Positions 1-5,361 of a DNA stretch of 5,625 nucleotides are shown here, piece by piece. This DNA comes from CBDCWA01 sp046048295. Its GTDB lineage: Bacteria; Pseudomonadota; Alphaproteobacteria; Rhizobiales; Hyphomicrobiaceae. Each line of letters starts with the position of its first letter. Position 1 is the first letter of the stretch. Location of the stretch: contig JBJOGJ010000247.1 in NCBI GenBank assembly GCA_046048295.1, positions 1 through 5,625 of the forward strand. The letters run 5' to 3'. A program made the translations under genes and the position numbers. The notes below the pieces were generated by a model. It saw nothing but the letters and a program-made list of their open reading frames with translations. It had not been told where the DNA came from and did not search any database.

Positions 1-66
1 CACCATCCCCCGCTTACCCCTCGTGCCGACGCACGCACTCAGGGCCATAATCAGAGCCAAAGGGGT

Positions 67-88
67 GGGGTCAAAATTGCGCGCCGAT
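67..88. repeat. IS21-type terminal repeat, inner copy
   Basis: Inner copy of the 22-base terminal repeat. It differs from the outer copy at 101-122 only at the gc/at pair after ttgc and at one base near the end. Such paired sites are probable transposase binding sites in IS21 elements. Confidence 0.65.
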
Positions 89-100
89 CACCCCGATTCG

Positions 101-122
101 GGGGTCAAAATTGCATGCCGGT
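101..122. repeat. IS21-type terminal repeat, outer copy
   Basis: Outer copy of the same 22-base repeat, ending 5 bases before the proposed element terminus at 127. A ccccg-att-cgggg inverted repeat (91-103) lies between the two copies and overlaps the first bases of this one. A ccggtt-caca-aaccgg inverted repeat (118-133) straddles the proposed boundary. Confidence 0.65.
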
Positions 123-286
123 TCACAAACCGGGTCGTCTTCTGCAACAATTACGACGGGTCTGGGCATATTTGATCTCCAAGCTGGAACGCTTGATCAT
201 CCTAGCCTAAGAGACCTTGCTTCCCCGTAGATATCAGGACGACAGGTTTAGCCAAATTCATGCGATGGAGCTAACAGCTCATACAC

Positions 287-436
287 CTATTCGGAATTCG
301 TATTGCGATCGGATTTGGTGAGGCTGTTTGCGACCCGCCTGGTGCAGTCCATCGGCAGTTTCGGTGACAGCTGCGACCATACGCTCGCCAAGCCGCCGCC
401 ACCCTTGCCGGCCGCACCGTTTTGCGCGACTGTCAT
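287..436 (-). CDS. Doubtful 49-residue ORF divergent from the CNNM operon
   Basis: An ATG at 436-434 opens a 49-codon frame ending in TAG at 289-287. The protein begins MTVAQNGAAGKGGGG and ends in a polar, Ser/Asn/Thr-rich tail. A GAGG word sits only three bases before the ATG, closer than usual for a Shine-Dalgarno site. No domain, membrane segment or known family is recognisable. It would be transcribed divergently from the CNNM operon. It could be a small protein, the residual 3' end of a gene cut by rearrangement, or chance, since a frame of this size is not rare in GC-rich DNA. I favour chance and list it only as a candidate. Confidence 0.15.
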   Translation of the reverse strand: MTVAQNGAAGKGGGGLASVWSQLSPKLPMDCTRRVANSLTKSDRNTNSE

Positions 437-482
437 AATCCTCGACTAGGGTCCAAGCGCTTTCCCGCAAGCGCAGGGATCT

Positions 483-489
483 GGGGGAG
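483..489 (+). promoter_or_regulatory. Ribosome binding site of the first CNNM gene
   Basis: GGGGGAG lies 12 bases before the ATG at 502. That is slightly long but it is the only purine-rich block upstream, and no alternative start codon lies in frame between it and 502. It supports 502 as the start. Confidence 0.55.
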
Positions 490-501
490 TGGCTCCATAT
501 C

Positions 502-1896
502 ATGGATCTCAGCTTCTTTAATGGATGGGGCGCGGAACTCGTCGCTTGGCTTGGTTTCGCCAACCTCGATATCCGCTGGCAGGTGCTCGGCCAGCCCGAC
601 ATCATTGCGCGCCTCGTGCTGCAGGTGGTTCTGTTCGCGTGCTCCGCTACCTTCTCGATGTCCGAGACGGCGCTCTTCTCGCTCCGCGAGGCCGACATCG
701 AGAAGCTCGAGGCGACCGACCCCGCCCAGGCCGACCGCATCCGCGCGCTCACCGACGAGCCGCGCCGCTTGATCGTCTCCATCCTCTGCGGCAACGAGCT
801 CATCAACATCGCGGCGACCATCAACCTCGCCGGCATACTCTTGGCGCTGTTCGGCAGCCCCGAGGCGGCGGGCGTCGCCAACACGCTCATCATGCTGCCG
901 CTGCTCCTCATCCTCGGCGAGATAACGCCGAAGACGCTCGCCGTCACCAAGCCGCTCGCTATATCCTCCGCCATCGTCGAGCCGGTGCAGACCCGCTGGG
1001 TGCGCATCGTCGCGCCCCTTCGCTGGATCGTCCGCCTCGTCGCCGACTTCGTCACCACCCGCATCATCGGAGAGGCCCGCAACGACGGCCACATCCTGGC
1101 GCCCGACGAGTTCCGCACCTTTCTGCGCGAGGTCGAGAAGGAGGGCGTCGTCAACCGCGCCGAACGCCGCCTCATCACCCACCTCATCGATGCCTCCGAC
1201 ACCCGCGTCACCGAGATCATGGTGCCGCGCCCGCAGGTCCGCTTCATCGACGCCGCCGATCCGCCCGCCGCCATGATCGACGCCTTCCGCCGCTTCCGCC
1301 ATCGCCGCGTGCCGGTGTTCCGCGAACGCCGCGACAACATCATCGGCGTCATGAAGGAGGAGCGAGTCCTGGAGGTTGCGACAAGGAAGGCAATTGCCGA
1401 CATCACGCTCGACGACCTCATCGCCCCGCCGACGCTGGTGCCGACCACCGTCGTCGTCGGCGAGCTTGCCGAGTTCTTCAAGGCCGGCGAGCACCACGCG
1501 GTGATCCTCGTCAACGAGTTCGGTGGCGTCGAGGGCCTCGTCTCGTCCGACGATGTTTTCGGCTACCTGACCCACGGCCGCGGCGTCTATCTCGACGCGC
1601 ACTCGTCCATCTCCGAGCCCGCCCCCGGCGCCTTCCTCTGCGACGGCCTGATGCCCTTGCGCGACCTCAGGCGCATCTCGGGCCTCGACATCGGCCGCAC
1701 CAGCGCCATGGCGACTGTCGGCGGCCACGTCATGGAGCTCCTTGGCCGCGTACCGAAGGCCGGCGACGAGATCGTCGAGGAAGGCCTCGTCATGCGCGTC
1801 GTCGCCATGGACCACCTGCTCGTCGACCGCGTGCTCGTCGCACCTGAGCGCCACTACGTCCTAACCGCTGAGGACACGGCGGAGGCCGCCAAATGA
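502..1896 (+). CDS. CNNM/CorC-family membrane protein (DUF21, CBS pair, CorC_HlyC domain)
   Basis: This is a 464-residue inner-membrane protein of the family annotated as hemolysin C/CorC/CNNM, whose members transport Mg2+ (or Co2+) or aid cation tolerance. The CNNM membrane domain covers about residues 34-190. Hydrophobic segments lie near 34-53, 90-118 and 124-147, with S-E-T-A at 54-57, G-N-E at 97-99 and G-E-I-T-P-K at 139-144. These are typical of the domain; the acidic and small polar residues line the ion site in known structures. A cytoplasmic CBS pair follows: the first begins at M-V-P-R (240-243) and the second contains VNEFGGVEGLVSSDDVF (337-353). A CorC_HlyC domain covers about 368-448 (GGHVMELLGRVPKAGDEI). 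Length and domain order are normal for the family. The next gene overlaps by 4 bases. The old name hemolysin should not be read as a toxin function, and the substrate is inferred from the family only. Confidence 0.93.
   Translation: MDLSFFNGWGAELVAWLGFANLDIRWQVLGQPDIIARLVLQVVLFACSATFSMSETALFSLREADIEKLEATDPAQADRIRALTDEPRRLIVSILCGNELINIAATINLAGILLALFGSPEAAGVANTLIMLPLLLILGEITPKTLAVTKPLAISSAIVEPVQTRWVRIVAPLRWIVRLVADFVTTRIIGEARNDGHILAPDEFRTFLREVEKEGVVNRAERRLITHLIDASDTRVTEIMVPRPQVRFIDAADPPAAMIDAFRRFRHRRVPVFRERRDNIIGVMKEERVLEVATRKAIADITLDDLIAPPTLVPTTVVVGELAEFFKAGEHHAVILVNEFGGVEGLVSSDDVFGYLTHGRGVYLDAHSSISEPAPGAFLCDGLMPLRDLRRISGLDIGRTSAMATVGGHVMELLGRVPKAGDEIVEEGLVMRVVAMDHLLVDRVLVAPERHYVLTAEDTAEAAK
1881..1885 (+). 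promoter_or_regulatory. Ribosome binding site of the second CNNM gene
   Basis: A perfect GGAGG core lies inside the last codons of the first gene, 7 bases before the ATG at 1893. It fixes the start of the second gene and supports coupled translation. Confidence 0.8.
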
Positions 1897-2882
1897 CCAT
1901 CGCGCTGACGCTTCTCGTTATGCTGCTTTTGCTGCTGCTGAAGGGCTTCTTCTCGGGCTCCGAGATCGGCCTCGTCTCGGCCGACCGCGTCAAGCTGAGA
2001 AGCCAGGCCGCCAATGGCCACAAGGGCGCACGCCTTGCCGAGCGTCTCCTGAAGGACCCTGCCCGCCTGCTCACGACGACGCTGCTCGGCACCAACTTCG
2101 CGACCGTCGCGCTCGCCACCGTCGGCACGCTGATGATGGTCGACCTCTTCAAGGAGCAGGGCGAGATCATCGCCGTCCTCGTCTTCACGCCGCTGTTCCT
2201 GATCCTCGGCGAGATCGTGCCGAAGTCGATCTACCAGCAGAAGGCCAACGCCATCGTGCCGGTCGTCGCCTGGCCGCTCGCCATCCTGCAGGTCGTGCTC
2301 GCGCCGCTAATCTGGTTCTTCTCGGCCTTCGCGAGGCTCGCCGCCTGGGCAATCGGCGGCGGACCCGACGGCCGCGCCGCCGCCCGCGACCTTTTCTATT
2401 CGGCCGTCCGCGCCGCCGAGGATTCCGCCACCGCCGCGGCCTTCAGCAAGGGCCAGGTCCGCAACGTCCTCCGCCTTGCGCAGCAGACCGCCGAAGAAGC
2501 CATGCGCCCGCTCACCACGCTGCGCGCCTTCCCCGCCGACGCGAAACTCGACGACATCGTCGCGCACCGGCTGCAGGGCGGCCTCCGCCTCATCCCGCTC
2601 TATGAGGGTGAGGCCGGGAACATAATCGCCGTCGCCACGCTCGAGAGCTGGGACCTGCTCGACCCGGACCTCGCCGACCGCACCGTCGGCGACTTCGTCG
2701 GCCTCATGGAGCGCGTGCCGGCGTCGAAGCCAGTGAGCGAGATCATCGAGACGCTCCATGCCGCTCCCGACCTGACGTTGCTGGTGACCGGCGACGACGG
2801 CGCTGCCCTGGGCCTTATCACCCTGCAGCTCCTCGTCCGCCGTACCCTCGGCGTCGAGCCGACACTTGCTGTGGCGGGGTAA
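1893..2882 (+). CDS. Second CNNM-family membrane protein, short form without CorC_HlyC domain
   Basis: This is a 329-residue paralogue of the upstream protein, starting at the ATGA overlap (1893-1896) with a strong ribosome binding site. The N-terminus is a very hydrophobic Leu-rich helix (1-20) followed by S-G-S-E (21-24), G-T-N (66-68), a helix around 91-105 and G-E-I-V-P-K (106-111). These match the CNNM core motifs of the partner. Another hydrophobic stretch covers about 121-155. The rest (about 200-320) aligns in position with a CBS pair, but it is divergent: the usual M-V-P-R entry motif is M-R-P-L (204-207), and the second repeat is weak. There is no C-terminal CorC_HlyC domain. Tight coupling suggests that both proteins are made in fixed ratio and may form a heteromer, since CNNM proteins act as dimers; this is inference. 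Cation transport or tolerance is the likely role. The short C-terminus looks natural rather than truncated, but see the finding on the open frame after the stop. Confidence 0.9.
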   Translation: MTIALTLLVMLLLLLLKGFFSGSEIGLVSADRVKLRSQAANGHKGARLAERLLKDPARLLTTTLLGTNFATVALATVGTLMMVDLFKEQGEIIAVLVFTPLFLILGEIVPKSIYQQKANAIVPVVAWPLAILQVVLAPLIWFFSAFARLAAWAIGGGPDGRAAARDLFYSAVRAAEDSATAAAFSKGQVRNVLRLAQQTAEEAMRPLTTLRAFPADAKLDDIVAHRLQGGLRLIPLYEGEAGNIIAVATLESWDLLDPDLADRTVGDFVGLMERVPASKPVSEIIETLHAAPDLTLLVTGDDGAALGLITLQLLVRRTLGVEPTLAVAG

Positions 2883-2898
2883 GCGAGAAATTTCTACC

Positions 2899-2930
2899 GG
2901 CCGGGGCTTCGCCGTCTTGGCGAGGCGGCC
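2899..2930 (+). terminator. GC-rich stem-loop after the CNNM operon (possible terminator)
   Basis: The arms GGCCG (2899-2903) and CTTCGCC (2907-2913) pair with GGCGAGG (2919-2925) and CGGCC (2926-2930). The stem is 12 pairs with one G-T wobble, a bulged GGG and a GTCTT loop. It begins 17 bases after the stop codon, where a terminator or 3' stabilising hairpin is expected. No T-run follows, so it is not a classical factor-independent terminator. Confidence 0.4.
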
Positions 2931-3102
2931 AAACCACAGGCGTTGCAGGCTGGCAAATTCGTCAGGTTCGAACCGAGTGCGCCCGTGTGCGTCGCCGCGA
3001 ACCAAACAGGCAGTTTGGTAGAGATTGGCCCGAGGCTGACCTGGACCCGGTGCTAGCCGATGTCCGCAGCTAAAGGTATCGCGTTTTTGTTCTTGGTTCG
3101 TG

Positions 3103-3118
3103 CCGCGATCAATCGCGG
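3103..3118. repeat. Inverted repeat ccgcgat-ca-atcgcgg
   Basis: Perfect 7-base arms around a 2-base centre. This could be an operator-like site or cruciform, but no gene starts nearby, so no role is assigned. Confidence 0.35.
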
Positions 3119-3364
3119 TTGGGGGTGGAGCCGACGTAGCGCGAGCAGTGGCCAATCGACCTGATTGACCCTGAGCCGTCCCGAGCCGATCCAGCATACA
3201 CGGCACGGAAACCGGCGCACGGTGGAGGTAGTGGAAGCTCACGCCCGCCCCCGGGCCATCTTAGCCTGCGATCACTCGCATGGCAGAGGATGCACTGATT
3301 CCAGACGTCGGCGTCAGGAAATCATGGGCCATGTTAAGACTCAACGTACGTTGCAGAATGCTCC

Positions 3365-3392
3365 TTGCTGTTCGTAGGCTCATTGCTAGTAT
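3365..3392 (+). promoter_or_regulatory. Candidate promoter for the 204-residue membrane protein gene
   Basis: TTGCTG (3365-3370) is separated by 16 bases from TAGTAT (3387-3392), and TGC directly before the second box gives an extended -10 (TGnTAGTAT). The palindrome CAACGTACGTTG (3342-3353) ends 11 bases upstream. Transcription would begin near 3399 and leave a leader of about 125 bases. An alternative -10 is TACAAT (3455-3460), but its only good -35, TTGACG (3418-3423), is 31 bases away, which is too far. Confidence 0.3.
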
Positions 3393-3510
3393 GTCGCGCA
3401 GTCATGGAGTGTGGAGATTGACGTAGTTGCCACTTTGGGGCCTTGCCGCTCGGCTACAATCATCGTCGGAGAGATGTGGTGAACGTGTCAGCTGCCTTCT
3501 CGCCGCAATT

Positions 3511-3516
3511 TAGGAG
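3511..3516 (+). promoter_or_regulatory. Ribosome binding site that sets the start of the 204-residue gene
   Basis: TAGGAG lies 8 bases before the GTG at 3525, which is ideal spacing. The GTG at 3519 is only 2 bases away, too close for initiation, and I see no other suitable site for it. The start is therefore placed at 3525. Confidence 0.6.
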
Positions 3517-3524
3517 TTGTGTCT

Positions 3525-4139
3525 GTGCGCATTTTCTTAACCGATCCGGAATGGGTATCTGCAGTTTCGCAAGCTGCTACTACGGTAGTCGCGATAATCG
3601 CAGCCGTTGTGGCTTGGGTTCAGCTGAGAGCCGCGCGTCACAATCAGCGAGAAGCCACCGCAAATGCCATTTACAGCTCTCAGTTGCAGCTAGATTTGAA
3701 GTATCCGGACTTCAACAATCCCGACTATGAAGAGATCGTTTCTAGTGGTCGCTATAGCGAGTACCAGTCGTATGTCTCGCACCTGTTCTGGGCTTGCAAT
3801 GAAATATTAGAAATCTCGGACGACCCTACTTGGCGGTTCTCGGTACTATATTACTTAGCCTTTCATACCGATCACATAAAAAGTCCAAACTGCAAGTTCG
3901 GGGAGCTCGCTTATTCCAAACGAATGCAGAATTTGATGAGAGAAGCGGTATCGCGACGCGACGAGATTCTTCTTTCTGAGCCAGCCTTGATCACCGAATT
4001 TGAGGTGCGCCGCAAGCGCAAGGAATTCAAGTTGGTGCAGGCAGATTCGAAATCAACAGTTTTGAATTTGGACAATACCTTGGCGGCTTCAGCCGACCAT
4101 CACAATCAGACAGCGCCGGTCAAAAGCGAAGCCATGTAG
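3525..4139 (+). CDS. Orphan single-pass membrane protein of unknown function, 204 residues
   Basis: The protein has a short N-terminus, one clear transmembrane helix (about residues 13-32, AVSQAATTVVAIIAAVVAWV) and a basic stop-transfer stretch (QLRAARHNQRE, 33-43). A soluble domain, probably cytoplasmic by the positive-inside rule, follows. It is mostly helical, with aromatic and acidic clusters (KYPDFNNPDYEE 59-70; YVSHLFWACNEILE 83-96) and a Lys/Arg-rich helix near 160-170. The layout helix-WxQLRxAR followed by a residue-rich IY..LxL..YPxF segment recalls a widespread family of uncharacterised bacterial proteins found as scattered accessory genes; I cannot name a function. It stands alone, with gene-poor DNA on both sides. 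Its codons are clearly less GC-rich than those of the CNNM genes, which suggests horizontal acquisition. The GTG start at 3525 is chosen from the ribosome binding site. The polar tail (171-204) is probably disordered. Confidence 0.75.
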   Translation: MRIFLTDPEWVSAVSQAATTVVAIIAAVVAWVQLRAARHNQREATANAIYSSQLQLDLKYPDFNNPDYEEIVSSGRYSEYQSYVSHLFWACNEILEISDDPTWRFSVLYYLAFHTDHIKSPNCKFGELAYSKRMQNLMREAVSRRDEILLSEPALITEFEVRRKRKEFKLVQADSKSTVLNLDNTLAASADHHNQTAPVKSEAM

Positions 4140-4713
4140 ACGGCTGCACGGTAGGGTTGGTAGCCCAAATCTAGAGCCGCTCAAGGTCACCTGCAGCTGA
4201 TCTTGACCTTCCGGGTTTGGCAGCCGTGCCTCCAACAAGAGACATCTTCGCAGCGCGGGCAATCCGATCAACGGCCGACAAGTCAATGACAGCTCCTGTA
4301 TAGCCTTGTCGGTGTGCCGTGCAGCATGCGGCAGGATAAGCATGTCAGCAGCTGGCCCTCTTCGACATTTGAAGCCGCTGCATCGGATGTCCGAAGCTCG
4401 GGGTATCGCGTCAGCGTTCGCCATTTGTGCCTCATCCCATCGCAGTTGAGGGTAGAGCGGACCTGCTGGTCAAGATCGGCAAACGTTCATATTGACCCAT
4501 TGCAGTCCTCAGCAGGAAGTGCGAAGCAGACCATATTTCGTCCGCTCATTGGCCCTCAAACGGAGATCGGCTGCTCTAGCTTGCTATAGAGCGTGCCGAT
4601 GGCGACCTGAGTGATGTCGGGGATGGAGTGGGCGAATCTGCCGCCGCTCGATTCCCGAGTATGGTTGCAATGAGAAGGCCGTTGACTCAAGACAAAGCCA
4701 AGCAGCGCATGAA
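4140..4713. other. Gene-poor, probably degenerate stretch
   Basis: No gene can be supported on either strand. Inverted repeats present include aaggtca (4183-4189) with tgacctt (4204-4210), agcagac (4525-4531) with gtccgct (4540-4546, one mismatch), and ctcta-gcttgc-tatagag-type symmetry around 4573-4592. Words of the type cggatgtccga, gagcggacc and gtccgctcattgg recur between 4380 and 4555. They resemble degenerate intergenic sequence I associate with Bradyrhizobium-type genomes, but I cannot verify that. Two minus-strand frames without starts stay open (4171-4344 and about 4556-4750) with no recognisable product. Confidence 0.45.
4183..4210. repeat. Inverted repeat aaggtca / tgacctt
   Basis: Perfect 7-base arms separated by 14 bases (ccTGCAGCTGat-type centre), 44 bases after the stop codon of the 204-residue gene. 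There is no T-run, so it is not a normal terminator. It could be a dyad binding site or chance. Confidence 0.3.
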
Positions 4714-5020
4714 GGTTCAGGAGATATGCACGCCGATGCCAAGGCGCGCTCTATCCCGCCCGAGGAGCTGCGCGGCGCAACCATCACACTTTCCAATTTC
4801 GGAATGATAGGCGGGCGCTTTGCCAATCTTTCGTCGTGCCAAGCAGGTCGCCATCATCGGAGCGGGCCGGATCGGCCAGCGTTTCATGGTTCATGAGGGC
4901 CAGCCGGCGGTGCTCGCTGTCCTGCCTCTCTCACTGACCTTCGACCACCGGGTGGTTAATGGGACCGAGGCCGCGCGCTTTCTAGTGGCGCTGAAACTGG
5001 ACCTCGAACGGCCCTTCTGA
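4714..5020 (+). pseudogene. 3' remnant of a 2-oxo acid dehydrogenase E2 (dihydrolipoamide acyltransferase-like) gene, truncated and frameshifted
   Basis: Only about the last 95 residues of the catalytic domain of an E2 component survive; normal E2 proteins have about 370-450. The lipoyl, subunit-binding and most of the catalytic domain are absent. In one frame (4741-4830) the DNA reads KARSIPPEELRGATITLSNF, then GMIGGRFANL. In another (4844-5020) it reads QVAIIGAGRIGQRF, then LPLSLTFDHRVVNGTEAARF, ending RPF-stop. Between them, gtc-gtg-cca (4833-4841) gives the V-V-P of the expected NL-x-VVP-x-Q segment in the third frame. This fits two single-base losses, near 4831-4832 and 4842-4843. The active-site block reads DHRVVNG, where classical E2 has HxxxDG, so the Asp is Asn. 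The left border is uncertain (4714-4735). A reading frame from ATG 4820 to 5020 exists but would encode only a domain fragment. It converges on the cbpM-like gene with 11 bases between stops. Confidence 0.85.
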
Positions 5021-5031
5021 AGACGGGAGGC

Positions 5032-5361
5032 CTACTTTGCTGGCTTTGGGATTTTTCCGAGTTGCGCGCGAAGGTCATCGATCTCATCGAGAAGATCGAG
5101 CACGACGGCGAGGCCGGGTGGGTTCAAATTGAGATCCCGTTTCAGACGCTTTGCCTTGGCGATCCGGACGATTGCGAGGCTCGTAAATCGCCAATCTGCG
5201 CCGACTTCGCCAATCGGTTCGATCACGCCTTGCTCGACCAGCTCGGTAATCCAATTGGCGTCGACCCTGCAGGCAAGGCATAGTTCGTCGATAGTGCAAA
5301 CGGTTGCCGTATCGACCAGTTCCGCGCGAACGACGGATGCGCTCTTGTTTGGCATTATCAT
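5032..5361 (-). CDS. cbpM: CbpM-like chaperone modulator (MerR-type HTH fold)
   Basis: This 109-residue protein (E. coli CbpM is about 101) belongs to the family that binds the J-domain of CbpA-type DnaJ proteins and restrains their co-chaperone activity with DnaK. A helix-turn-helix-like N-terminal part covers about residues 22-48 (TIDELCLACRVDANWITELV), followed by VEQGVIEPIG and a W-R-F element (57-59). A long helix, RIAKAKRLKRDLNLNPPGLA (66-85), leads into the amphipathic VVLDLLDEIDDLRAQL (86-101), which matches the CbpM dimer/partner helix. The short basic tail ends KPAK. The start at 5361 is supported by GGAG 5 bases upstream; a second ATG at 5355 would remove two residues. The stop of the dnaJ-type gene (5364-5362) abuts this start, so both are co-transcribed and probably translationally coupled. 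The gene converges with the E2 remnant. It appears intact. A role as a DNA-binding MerR regulator is less likely because of the chaperone context. Confidence 0.88.
   Translation of the reverse strand: MIMPNKSASVVRAELVDTATVCTIDELCLACRVDANWITELVEQGVIEPIGEVGADWRFTSLAIVRIAKAKRLKRDLNLNPPGLAVVLDLLDEIDDLRAQLGKIPKPAK

Larger units (their letters stand above)
1..127. mobile_element. Terminal segment of an IS21-family insertion sequence (partial)
   Basis: Two near-identical 22-base repeats (ggggtcaaaattgc followed by gcgccgat or atgccggt) lie at 67-88 and 101-122, 34 bases apart, and the block ends in ..ttcaca at 127. Read from the other strand, the terminus begins TGTGAACCGGCATGC and runs into TTTTGACCCC. 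IS21 elements typically have TGT..ACA-type ends with tandem internal copies of the terminal repeat that bind the transposase, and rhizobial members carry this type of repeat (recalled family knowledge). The istA and istB genes would lie to the left of the window. Bases 1-66 show no IstB motif that I recognise, so they may be the spacer between istB and the end. The exact boundary and the target duplication cannot be tested, because the other end is not visible. Confidence 0.65.
128..501. other. Intergenic stretch between the IS end and the CNNM operon
   Basis: No well-supported gene is seen. GC content is lower near the IS end and rises toward the operon. Small structures present are gagct-aac-agctc (268-280) and gcgctt-tcccgc-aagcgc (457-474), the latter just upstream of the CNNM ribosome binding site. 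A cataat word at 434-439 could serve as a -10 element for the operon, but no matching -35 lies 16-18 bases before it, so I do not call a promoter. The original upstream neighbour of the operon may have been displaced by the insertion; that is inference. Confidence 0.5.
2931..3510. other. Gene-poor stretch between the CNNM operon and the orphan membrane protein
   Basis: I recognise no gene on either strand. Frames that stay open here give compositions rich in Arg, His, Cys and Pro without domain features. Visible structures are ccgcgat-ca-atcgcgg (3103-3118), caatc-gacct-gattg (3152-3166) and a 12-base palindrome at 3342-3353. Base composition falls toward that of the following gene from about 3300, which suggests that the junction between operon DNA and accessory DNA lies in this stretch. 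Confidence 0.5.

Noticed and set aside
430..447. CTGTCAT-AATC-CTCGACT resembling a Pho box upstream of the CNNM operon
   Set aside because: Only the first half-site matches; the second matches about three of seven positions, and the site overlaps the only -10-like word, where a Pho box should lie further upstream.
279..1514. Long minus-strand open frames across the first CNNM gene (also 433-1854)
   Set aside because: Antisense shadows of a GC-rich gene with clear CNNM, CBS and CorC_HlyC motifs on the plus strand; their compositions are Arg/Ser- or Asp/Gly-rich without domains.
2307..3242. 311-codon minus-strand frame over the end of the second CNNM gene and the gap after it
   Set aside because: Half of it is antisense to the CNNM gene; the remainder shows no domain, and no ribosome binding site supports the start.
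3418..3460. TTGACG with TACAAT as a promoter for the 204-residue gene
   Set aside because: The spacing of 31 bases is far from the 16-18 needed; either box alone is weak evidence.
3443..3730. 95-codon plus-strand frame overlapping the start of the 204-residue gene
   Set aside because: Cys/Ser/Arg-rich product without features; the overlapping frame has a good ribosome binding site and a transmembrane helix.
4171..4344. Minus-strand open stretch reading GYTGAVIDLSAVDRIARAAK and ending at 4171
   Set aside because: Locally protein-like, but no start with a ribosome binding site and no family recognised; it could be a gene scrap but cannot be supported.
4089..4424. 111-codon minus-strand frame and the 91-codon plus-strand frame at 4314-4589
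   Set aside because: Mutually overlapping, no ribosome binding sites, no domains and a composition like translated non-coding DNA.
4556..4726. Minus-strand open stretch ending FAHSIPDITQVAIGTLYSKL then EQPISV-stop
   Set aside because: Looks coherent at its end, but it has no identifiable start or family and continues as an antisense shadow of the E2 remnant; not called without a database match.
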